From the NCBI RefSeq assembly GCF_943734655.1, contig NC_071355.1, positions 207,067,603-207,131,602 on the forward strand: 64,000 nt of DNA, in the 5' to 3' direction. Numbering within the stretch: position 1 is the stretch's first letter; every line of letters begins with the position of its first letter. The stretch is from Sabethes cyaneus. Its lineage: Eukaryota > Arthropoda > Insecta > Diptera > Culicidae. The notes below the pieces were generated by a model, which worked only from the letters and a program-made list of their open reading frames with translations, was not told the DNA's origin and did no database searches. The position numbers and the translations under genes are program-made. Shown piece after piece: positions 56,066-64,000 of this stretch.

Positions 56066-56180
56066 TAGGTCAGATTTGATTATCCGGGTGAAAAAAAAAA
56101 ACATTTTTTTAAATGTGCTGACGTTCAAAAAGTGTTTAACATTATAAAAAATTCACCCGGTTAATCGAGTCCGACCTGTA
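56066..56180. mobile_element. Small MITE with pogo-like ends
   Basis: The left TAGGTCAGATTTGATTATCCGGGTGAA pairs, with several mismatches, with the complement of ttcacccggttaatcgagtccgacctgt on the right. An A/T-rich loop separates them. It is about 115 bp and non-coding. Confidence 0.65.
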
Positions 56181-56199
56181 ACAACATTGGCCTCCGAAT

Positions 56200-56840
56200 G
56201 TTTTTAAATGGTATGAAATTATTTTACGAGTATTTCTTCTGTAAAAATATGATATTAGGTTCTCAATAAAGTGGTTCGGCATGCTCTCCGCCAAGTTCTT
56301 TGAGTGCTGTGGATCTAGCTCCAGGCGTGCCGTTCCATCCTGTAACACTAGTATTATCAACCCTTGCACCGATAATCGCCCATAAGTTCTTGATGGGGGT
56401 GAGGTCCGGATTTTGTGGAGGCCATTCCAGTGGTTTGATCCCACAAGACCGGAAGCAGTACTGCTTAGCATAGCAAGTAAAATAGCAAGTTCTCTTCAAG
56501 GCCCGTCTGGATCTGCGAAACCTCCAGATGTACCCGCACGATATTGATGTAGGAATCTGCTGTCACTACTACATCAATTTTAACGAAGCTATCCACGTAG
56601 CCAAACGAAAAACACCCGCAAAACAACGCATTTCCTTCTCAATGCTTCACCGCGTTTTGGATGTAACGCTCTTGAAGATCTTCATCCGATCTGCACCACT
56701 CACGAACCCGCCGCTTTCATTTAAATAGCTGAAATTTTGACTTGTCCGTCCAGAGAATCGTTTTCCAGAACTCTAGAGACTATTACGGTCCTTAGGAAAC
56801 TTGAACCGTTCGGTTTTGTTTACCTGGTTGATGAATGAGT
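56200..56840 (-). pseudogene. Tc1-like transposase relic, C-terminal half
   Basis: The minus strand gives SGRTSQNFSYLNESGGF (56690-56760, around the first catalytic Asp), a degraded middle, then KPLEWPPQNPDLTPIKNLWA (56375-56435), the third catalytic block where WPxxxPDLxPIENLW is usual; the Glu reads as Lys here. Many frameshifts. Terminal repeats were not found. Confidence 0.75.
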
Positions 56841-57780
56841 GCTTCCCGAAAACTTTGTTATTCAGCCCCTGTGCTACGAGGCGGTGATGAACAGTTCTAC
56901 TGCAAATTGATGAGTGAAAGGTTTCATGAATCTTGCGGCTATGGAGCTTATTTTAATCAACCCGAACGCATTTTAGTCGAAATCTACTGGCTTATCCCAA
57001 ATTATCACTGTTATAAGCTTGTGACCATGGCATCAAATGACGCAAGTGATCGCCTTTCTACTACAATATGGTGTGTTAAAATTGAGAGCTTGACTTTCAG
57101 AAAAGCTGTAATTAGTGCTCAAAGTTGTGAGATGGAGATCCTTTTCAGCAGTAGCGAGGTGGTAATTCGCTTCAGCAGCTGAAAACGTGCAAGTTTTTTA
57201 ATACAATTTTTAACTTATCATATTTCTTGTCGAAAACATTGTAAATAGTGTTTGCATGAATTACATCTATGGTTACGTGAATCAAGATGATGTTCATATC
57301 AAAAGATACTGAAGATATGAACAAAATACTGCATTTTAAGCTTATTTACGTTCAACTGATTAAAATAAGCGACCTCTGATTAATCCGCTCCTTACCCTAT
57401 CAAAACATAAACAAACGTGTTTCCTTCCGATGGAAAGTTATCGAAAACATGTCGATGTTTGAAGTGGGTCACTGGTTTTTTAATACAAATTAAATTGTTT
57501 TTCGTTGAGTGAAACTTTTTTTTTTCAATATATGGAAACAAAGAACATAAAAATAGGATATTAAAAAATACTACAGTGTGCTTTAAGCGACCCCATAGAA
57601 TCAGTTTTGGTTTTCCAATAAAATGACAACCAGCTAAACGGAAATACTAGTGAAGTATTTGATGAACATATTCATAGTTTGTATATGCCATTGAAATTTT
57701 GACTTGAAATAAGCTACCTATAAAAGGCTGATAGGTATATGTCAAAAAATTTTGTACATAATGTGACCACCATCAAGTTT
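56841..57780. other. Unassigned DNA
   Basis: The frame at 56835-57182 (115 codons) starts with SASRKLCYSAPVL and shows no family motif I can name. The rest is AT-rich without features. Confidence 0.3.
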
Positions 57781-58690
57781 TCCCCTGTTCAAGATAATCT
57801 GCTGCTGCTATGACTGTGAATGATCTTCAGCAGCAGCAGCATGCAGCAAACAAGCGAAGGATCGCATCCAAACATAAAACAGTTAAGAATACCTCTAGGA
57901 ACTATTGCCCAGTGTATTGGAGAGTGGGTAGAGCCCGGCATTGGCAAGGGCAAGGGGAGACTTGTCGAAGTTGTTGAAAGTGTAGGAACAAAAAATGCCT
58001 CGCGATAACCTGTGTCGTGACTAGAAGACATAACATCACAAAATGAAGCGCCCGTATTTTCTTCCGTCTTCCTTGCTTCCTTCCTTTGCAGAGCACAAGC
58101 ACACAGCCAGGCACAGGCAGCATAGTCCAATCCGACGCGCGACTGGGCGTTGGGATAGGAATGGGAGTATAGACGCGGTCGGCGTCGGCACTCGTCGCGG
58201 TCAGAGTAAGACGAACCGAACGGAAAAACAACGCTTGTCAAAATGTCAGCCATTTTAGGTTTCTTCGGCTGCGGCTTTCGCTCGTGCGGCTTTAGAGCCG
58301 GCAGGCAGCGCAGGCTGGCAGTTTCGATGGACCGCTCTTCAGCACTGGCCTGGCTGACTGGCAGCGCCCCTCTGTAACGGCTTTATGCTGAGCTCAAGAG
58401 GGCAGGTGACGCGGCGCGGCATGTGATTTGATTTCTTCGTACCTTTCTCGCCCATATCCAAATGGTACATGCCGTGCCATGCCATGCCATGCCATGCTGC
58501 CGCCGCCGCCGCTCGCTGGATAACGCTGGGGGAATTGAAAGAGAGACGATCGGCTTTAGCCTGGCGATAGCTTCGAACCAATCAGGGCGCGTCTCAAATA
58601 GAACATCACGATTTACTTCGAAAGGTGTTGGAATGAAACACTGACGCTGCCGGAGGGGAAGTTTGTTTTCGTTGGAATTATTTTTTTTTA
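57781..58690. other. GC-richer low-repeat island, possible promoter or exon
   Basis: It contains CTG/CAG runs (57800-57842), a (CATGC)n microsatellite (58475-58498) followed by GCC repeats, and overlapping frames on both strands. On the + strand a 44-codon frame at 58243-58377 begins MSAILGFFGCGFRSCGFRAG in a good translation-start context (caaaATG). That is too short to call a gene. Confidence 0.35.
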
Positions 58691-59289
58691 TTTGCCCCGA
58701 ATGATGCCGACCTTACTCAAGAACTGGCTTCACAGCCTTTCAGTTGTCAAGGTATTGTTAGCTTTTCGTTTATTTCCAAACCCCTCCGGGGTGAAATTAA
58801 GATTTGCTATCGAGAGGTGAATGAACTTTTTAATCCAATCGTCGACCGGCTTTGAAGCCATTAATCATATGCTTTTTAGTATCATCGTTTCATTATAGGA
58901 TCATGTCCGTCAGAATGTTCAGAAATATCCTTTAGAAAAAAGCAAATTGAATCAATTTTTAATTTAATTCAAATTTAACCAAATTCACTAATCTTACTCA
59001 ACGTATTGGTAAACCACACAACAACGGGAATTATGACTAGTTCGTAACAGTGATTATTCTCCAATGAAAAATTTAGTAATTCGTTCGATTAGATTGATTT
59101 TGCATATAATTTTACCAAATGGATAATATTAGTATTATTAGTTGGATTTCGAATTTGGCAAGGTTCGATTTTGGTAACAAAAGTATTCGTTTTTGGTAAC
59201 ATAAAATATTTCACTTCCATAACTATGCTTAAATATCAGTCAGTTTCCGCATATAGGCTTTAACAGGAAATTACGGAAAATTTTTCGTC
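58691..59289. other. Unassigned AT-rich DNA
   Basis: No gene or repeat supported. Confidence 0.3.
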
Positions 59290-59467
59290 GGAGAGCCCAA
59301 TTCCGGAAGCTGTCTTTGGGCCCAAAAGCGGGCTTCTGTTTATAGAAATGTATTCGAAGCATGCTTCTTGTCAATATGAACACAGCGAATACTTTTCCAT
59401 AAACAGAATTTTTGTTTCAAACAAAAATACTGCTTTGCAGAATCGATAACGATTAGTTTTACCTTAA
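59290..59467. mobile_element. Inverted-repeat MITE, same family as 12988-13193
   Basis: The left arm (aagcgggcttctgtttatagaaatgtattcg) pairs with the complement of the right arm (cgaatacttttccataaacagaatttttg). The outer right arm, on the minus strand, reads like the left arm at 12988 (taatcgttatcgattctg). Confidence 0.7.
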
Positions 59468-60147
59468 ATAACGAAAAAAAGATACCCTCAATGTGTTCAT
59501 GAAAAAAAGTTTGCGGCTATGGAATGTTTTCTACAATAATATTTTTCTTACCGTAGATTGCCAAAAACTTGCACCGGACGAATAGCTCTTGGCGGACTCT
59601 AAACATAAAATGACGGACTCTTCAAAATAAATAACAAAAATGCAAGCTTTTTCCCCTCGAGTGTGATTGTGAATACCAAATCTATTGTTACTGCACATAT
59701 AAATGCTGTAGTTTTCCATGCTAGACTAAATCTACTAAATGAGAGACAGAATCGAAACAAAATGTACCGTTTTTCAGCCATCGCATACCTTAAATTTCCA
59801 CTTTTATTTCGTACTAGAAATTTTAACACTCCGTACACTCATGTTTTGAGTTCTTTAGGCTATGTTTTGAGTTCTTTAAACTTTTTCTCAATTTTCATGA
59901 GGTATTAAGAAACACATCAATGAAATGTATGATAATACTAGCTGTAACCCGCGTGCGTCGCCTAGCATCTAAATGAGATCGAATCGGAGGTACGCTACGG
60001 AACGCTAACGCTATGTCACTGAGATGCAATTACGTTATTTTGCTTGGTTTAAGTTTTAGCTTAATGTGGGCGATTCTTACAATGAAAATATGGCGCTCTG
60101 TCAGGGGCCTGAAGATACTTCATATTCAACTGTAAATCAACTGGAGT
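59468..60147. other. Unassigned DNA
   Basis: The overlapping frames of 62 to 81 codons at 59531-59908 have no motif. The stretch near 59941 (ctagctgtaacccgcgtgcg) resembles transposon edges in general but has no partner. Confidence 0.3.
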
Positions 60148-60340
60148 ACCGTAAACGCACCTAATTCTGCGCATGGTGCCTAATTCTGCGCTCCCCACTT
60201 TTTAGTTAAAACTTCCAAATTCCTGCAAATTTTTTTCTTAATTAACACATCTAGGAAAATATGTGGGCATAGAGATAGTCATTTGAGAATGCTATGATTT
60301 TTAAGAATGCGCAGAATTAGGTGTGTTTATGATAATAGTA
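60148..60340. mobile_element. Small MITE with CACCTAATTCTGCGCA ends
   Basis: The left end gtaaacgcacctaattctgcgca pairs with the right end tgcgcagaattaggtgtgttta. The motif cctaattctgcgc is also repeated directly at 60179-60191. Non-coding. Confidence 0.75.
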
Positions 60341-60458
60341 TTATTAAAAATTAGCTGATTGCCCGATCTTACTCGAGGCCCCTTTGTATCTCACCGGACC
60401 GGACGGATCTGTTATTGTGACGAAAATTTTCGTAATGCAAGTAACAAAACCAATGTTG

Positions 60459-60817
60459 GGCACTGCTAATTCGCTAACCGATACAATTTGCTCGATAATC
60501 GTGGGAATTTAGCTAATCACTAATCGCAAACTGCAAACTAACAGTCACTGTTTATTTTTGAACATATCGCAACAACTTTCATTGTAATCTATCACTGTAC
60601 AAATTTATATCTATTACACGGTTTTTCTTAATGAAACTTGGATCAAAACCTATTATAATGGATACAATGCTTTACAGTTTATTAATTTTAAAATAAACAG
60701 CGGCACTTCATTTTGAATTATGGATCAGCAACAATTCGGATAGTCTGAGTATAAACTATAAAGTATAATTAGCGTTTCGCGATTGGTCGGTTAGTGAATC
60801 AGCAAATTAGCGGTGCC
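60459..60817. mobile_element. MITE-like element with GGCACTGCTAATTCGCTAA ends
   Basis: The left end pairs with the complement of the right end (GGCACCGCTAATTTGCTGA). The interior is AT-rich and non-coding. No clean target duplication. Confidence 0.55.
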
Positions 60818-61401
60818 TAGCGCCAAACAAAACCCTTTTTCTTCATTTGAATGTATCTACCGTTTGTCAGCTCCCCTTCCTGTTGTCCCACGGCCACTTG
60901 TAAATCTGTCTTCTTTTCGATAATCCCTATAAAGCGAGAAAAAGCCTTTTTTTACGTTTTTGAACCTTCCCTTTGTCAATGGCCACCCTTTTACCCCCTA
61001 CAACTTGTACAACTGCTATCATTCCAAAGGCAAGAAAAATGTACCCCTTTACCCATTTGAATCTTCCTCATCCCTTATTAGAGATCGCCTTCCCCTTTTG
61101 TCAACTCCCCCCTGCGCTTAATCATTAAGGCGAAAAACATGTGTGCCGAGTTTGACGAAGAACCGTCTAGGCGTGCCGGAGTTAAAGCGGGACATACATT
61201 TATACTCACATTCCCCGCACTAGCCCCCTTGGCTCCTAGCCAATTATGTATCTCTTACCTCTGACAGTCCCTATAGCAGAAGAGAAACAAAACCTTTTTC
61301 CCCTCGTCGGACCATTTCTTCATTCCCACCAACAGATTCTGATTATGCTCATCAAGAGACCTTCCCGGTCATTTCTCATGACCTAATGACTTAAGTAATT
61401 A
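60818..61401. other. Unassigned C/T-rich DNA
   Basis: The 69-codon frame at 60851-61060 is Cys/Ser/Pro-rich from skewed composition. Nothing recognised. Confidence 0.3.
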
Positions 61402-61790
61402 CTCTTATTTACTTATTAATCCATGCCCGCCACGTTGCGTAGGCGTACAGCAAAACGGATTTGATGTTTAAGATGGAAATTCGGGTTTTCGATTGTAGAG
61501 TGATCTGGATTGAGCCGAATGATACGCAGACTTGCAAATGCACCTCTAGCCTCCCTGAACCATGTGGCTATATCAGTCTTGGTACTACCATTGAGGATTG
61601 TTAATATATTGAAATGCTACCACTTGTTCAACCTGTTATCCCGCTACTGTAAAATAGGTGGAATTGTCAGTGTTCACTATCATAGACTTAACTTGTAGTA
61701 CATTGACTGTCAGACCTCCTGCCTGGAACTCTCGGAGAGATTATCTAACTTGCTCCGCATGCTCCTTTCCTAGGGACATGGATTAATATT
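61402..61790 (-). mobile_element. Fragment of the 20.4-kb RTE-like LINE family (C-terminal part)
   Basis: Ordered matches to 20690-21060 include gtagagtgatct, atatcagtcttggtac, gttcaacctgttatcccgctactgt/gctcaacttgttgtcccgctactgt, ggaattgtcagtgttcacta and catagactta. Strongly decayed. Confidence 0.8.
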
Positions 61791-61841
61791 CCCTGCATAC
61801 AATCCAACGGAAATGTTGTCCAACCATGTGTGTTTGTCTTA

Positions 61842-62059
61842 ACTAGTGTTCGACATCGGAACGAAAATTGAAGTCCGGGTTCCTTTGTTATTCCGACTAT
61901 AAAGACTAATAATCCGGTCCGATTTGGCTCTGTTCAGATTCCGGAAGCGGAACAGAGCCAAATATGTCCGGAATAAAGTCGGAATAACAAAGTTCGTGCC
62001 GATTTTTACCGGATCGGACCGGAACCCGGACCTCAATTTTAGTTACGATGTCGAACACT
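61842..62059. mobile_element. MITE with ACTAGTGTTCGACATCG ends
   Basis: The 17-bp ends are perfect inverted repeats. The arms continue with imperfect pairing (gtccgggttcc / ggaacccggac; gttattccgact / agtcggaataac). It is inserted next to the LINE fragment. Non-coding; the 60- and 65-codon minus frames are from the arms. Confidence 0.8.
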
Positions 62060-62094
62060 AGTGTTAACCTTGAAATGAGCTCAGGCATAAATAT

Positions 62095-62790
62095 AGAGTA
62101 ATTTTCGCTGAAACGGGGCCACTACTGACACGAGGTCTTCAAAAATTGGAACTTTTGCGCCTAATTGGTTGAAAATGGTTAAAAAATAAGAATTACACTT
62201 TTGATACCTCGAAATGGTTACCCCTCGTGCGCCAAGGGATCTAACAGGTTCAAAAAATGTTGAATTTTGAGCAAACCTTTAGATCTATATCATGTGATAT
62301 TTTATAAATTTGCCATGAAACAACTAACAAATAGCTCGGTTCCGGAAAGAAGAAGAACAGGGCTTTCAAATGGAGTTAAATTTTTTTGCGGCCATCTTGG
62401 ATTTAGTCGCCATATTGAATTTTATCAAACAATCGCTGTTTTCAACATGAGCCCCCCAACAATTTTCATTTTAAGACCACCATTGGAAAGCTAAGAGAAA
62501 ATGCTACAAGAAACATTCATAAAATTAGGTGTGCAATGGCATTAACTGAATAAAACAACCAGTTATTTGTAGCAAGGTTCACAATTTTCAAATAATTATT
62601 ATGATATTTCCAAATTTGCTATGAAACAAACTACAAACGATACGGTTATGTAAAGAGGAGAGATAGGGCTTATAAACAAAGTGAAAAAAATTGGCGGCCA
62701 TCTTGGATTTGGCCACCATGTTGGATTTTATCAAAAAATCTCCCTTTTCGCCATGATCCCTCCAACCGATTTTAATTTTAAGACCACCAT
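62095..62790 (-). repeat. Dispersed repeat, copy B (inverted relative to copy A)
   Basis: The minus strand matches 49085-49715 along its length, from gcgaaaattact at 62103 to ccaaccgattttaattttaag. Two internal ggcggccatcttggattt blocks (about 62390 and 62695) show the unit is itself a duplication. Part of it recurs at 63350-63515. Confidence 0.85.
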
Positions 62791-63189
62791 CGGAGAGCTG
62801 AGCAAAAATATTATAACAAACATTCGGTATAACAAACAAACATCGGTTTTTTTTTTTCCATGTGTGGACTCATTACTGCGACCAGTATAGTTGATCTATT
62901 GTAATATCGCCCGGGTGTTTGCTGTATGACCTGCACTGCATTTCTTTTTGCTATAATCGCTATTGAGTGAGCGATATGCTTATTTTAAATTGTATGCGTG
63001 CTTGCGTGTATTGGGGTTTACCCTTCCTTCAAAGCTTGATCTACTTTACCCACTTATTCCTCGCTGCCAGCACTATCCCATATTATAGCCGTCCCTGGCG
63101 AGGACTCATTCGTACCTCTGACCAGTACACTTAACTATAGGAGGGACATTTGCACTGTCAAGAGGCTTCAGAGGGTAAATATAGAATTC
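62791..63189. other. Unassigned DNA
   Basis: Nothing recognised beyond an AT-rich edge of the repeat. Confidence 0.3.
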
Positions 63190-63345
63190 AGCACAAAGGA
63201 AGGGTAAATGGAGGGGCCTGAGAATAAACCCATGCTAAAGTCACTTGACATCGAATGGCTTGATTCTACTAAGATTCGAACCCACGACCACTCGCTTGTC
63301 AAAGCAGACTCGGTAACCTTGCGGCTACGGAGCCCCCCAACAAAC
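63190..63345 (-). mobile_element. tRNA-derived SINE, minus strand, fourth type
   Basis: The reverse complement from about 63340 reads GGGGCTCCGTAGCCGCAAGGTTACC (A-box region) and GTGGTCGTGGGTTCGAATCTTAGTAG (B box GGTTCGAATCT), spaced as in a tRNA, followed by a non-tRNA body. No tRNA cloverleaf closes well. Confidence 0.7.
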
Positions 63346-63349
63346 ATCG

Positions 63350-63515
63350 CTTGGGGGGCTCATGTTGAAAACGGCGATTGCTTGATAAAATTCAATATGG
63401 CGACCAAATCCAGGATGGCCGCCAAAATTTTTTATGCTCCATTTGAAAGCCCTGTTCTTCTTCTTCACAGAACCTGGCTATTTGTTAGTTGTTTCACTAA
63501 CAAATGGGACGGTAG
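63350..63515 (+). repeat. Dispersed repeat, copy C (fragment)
   Basis: gataaaattcaatatggcga, ccaggatggccgcca and atgctccatttgaaagccctgttctt match 49376-49455 of copy A and the complement of about 62345-62440 in copy B. Confidence 0.85.
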
Positions 63516-63588
63516 AAGAAAGTAATGATTTTTTGTTCAGAGAGCGAAAGAGAAAGAGCAGAAAAATGAGGGGGAGGGGGGTTTATCA

Positions 63589-63686
63589 GTAGCCACGCTT
63601 TACAAGTAGTCTTTGTGACTTCTACCTTTTGTCCAATTCTGGAAGGTCATGGGTCGAACCTATAAGCTATAATCTGAGATTAAAAC
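63589..63686 (-). repeat. Inverted copy of the repeat at 79-175
   Basis: Read on the minus strand it matches the window's first repeat through aattggacaaaaggtagaagtcac and acttgtaaagcgtggctac. Confidence 0.8.
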
Positions 63687-63734
63687 CTATAAGTTGTGGT
63701 TTCCCACATTTCGCTGAATGAATAACAATGATGG

Positions 63735-63890
63735 ATCAGCTTTGAGCATCTCGGCTGAGTGGCAGTGAATCCCTGATGCTCTGGATTTCATACTTTTAAT
63801 TGCCCCTTAAATTTTATCGAGCGATGGTGCTTCAGAGTTGACACGATTGATGCGACGAAATGTCATGCTCAGCTGGTTGAGTTGAAGGGA
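63735..63890 (-). mobile_element. Fragment of the 20.4-kb RTE-like LINE family (early RT part)
   Basis: It matches 21670-21830: cagctttgagcatctcggctga, gatttcatacttttaattgc, gatggtgcttcagagttgacac and gattgatgcgacgaa. With 61402-61790 it probably formed one copy that lost about 0.6 kb and gained intervening insertions. Confidence 0.8.
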
Positions 63891-63921
63891 AGAATGATTC
63901 AAAATGTTCAGTCCATCGCCT

Positions 63922-64000
63922 TGAGGTGAAATTAGCAGTCATCGATTCTGCCAATTTCAAAAGCAGTTTTTTTGTTTGAAACAAAAATTCTGTTTATAAA
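63922..64000 (+). mobile_element. Left arm of MITE family 12988-13193 (cut by window end)
   Basis: aggtgaaattagcagtcatcgattctgcc, aaaagcag and gtttgaaacaaaaattctgtttata match the arms of the two other copies. Confidence 0.75.

Noticed and set aside
36364..57998. Shared 14-mer acaaaaaatgcctc in two low-repeat patches (36366 and 57988)
   Set aside because: A single short match with no extended similarity around it is compatible with chance.
1..64000. CRISPR array, prokaryotic operon, endogenous viral element
   Set aside because: No regularly spaced direct repeats with unique spacers, no bacterial-type gene runs, and no viral capsid, glycoprotein or RNA-polymerase motif was seen. All RT motifs fit LINEs, and the Penelope fragment is a GIY-YIG domain without RT.

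Overview
This is nuclear DNA from a mosquito, most likely a culicine and probably Aedes. The reasons are the one recognisable insect gene with short GT-AG introns, the extreme density of nested transposons, and at least three transposase relics that resemble the mosquito ITmD37E (Tc1/mariner) family. The species call is inference; no search was run.

Host gene. The only confident protein-coding gene lies on the + strand at 5595-11712. Six spliced exons encode the last 826 residues of a homologue of CCDC50 (Ymer), a coiled-coil, ubiquitin-binding signalling adaptor. The start-codon exon is not visible and probably lies upstream of the window. Its large third visible intron (7240-10599) holds a two-block array of a degenerate 13-bp repeat centred on CCATGG, split by an 830-bp retroposon, plus a small MITE.

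Layout. 1-5594: remains of a split ITmD37E transposon and presumed upstream intron. 5595-12000: CCDC50-like gene. 12980-18080: MITEs, then an RTE-type LINE on the - strand broken by a retroposon (21-bp target duplication), a tRNA-derived SINE (15-bp duplication) and a Penelope-like fragment with an open GIY-YIG domain. 19760-24650: a second RTE-like LINE (14-bp duplication) and a Jockey LINE, both inside a MITE-like framework. 25000-27000: an island of low-repeat sequence that looks like a promoter and 5' UTR. 28970-33700: a hAT-type element carrying a mariner relic, then a Jockey LINE with a TTAA-flanked piggyBac-type MITE in its 3' UTR. 37930-44670: RTE LINE, mariner pieces, a 366-bp MITE, a 1494-bp palindromic Tc1-like element and ITmD37E relics. 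46540-48260: a second low-repeat island. 49085-55722: dispersed repeat, SINE, and a hAT-type element sitting inside the target duplication of a long RTE LINE. 56060-64000: pogo-like MITE, Tc1 relic, a third island at 57780-58680, several MITEs, LINE fragments and a second copy of the 49-kb dispersed repeat.

Nothing suggests a CRISPR array, bacterial operon, true tRNA or rRNA gene, or endogenous virus. Every long transposon reading frame seen is broken except the Penelope GIY-YIG frame. The chief interest is the layered insertion history, readable through target-site duplications, rather than a new gene system.
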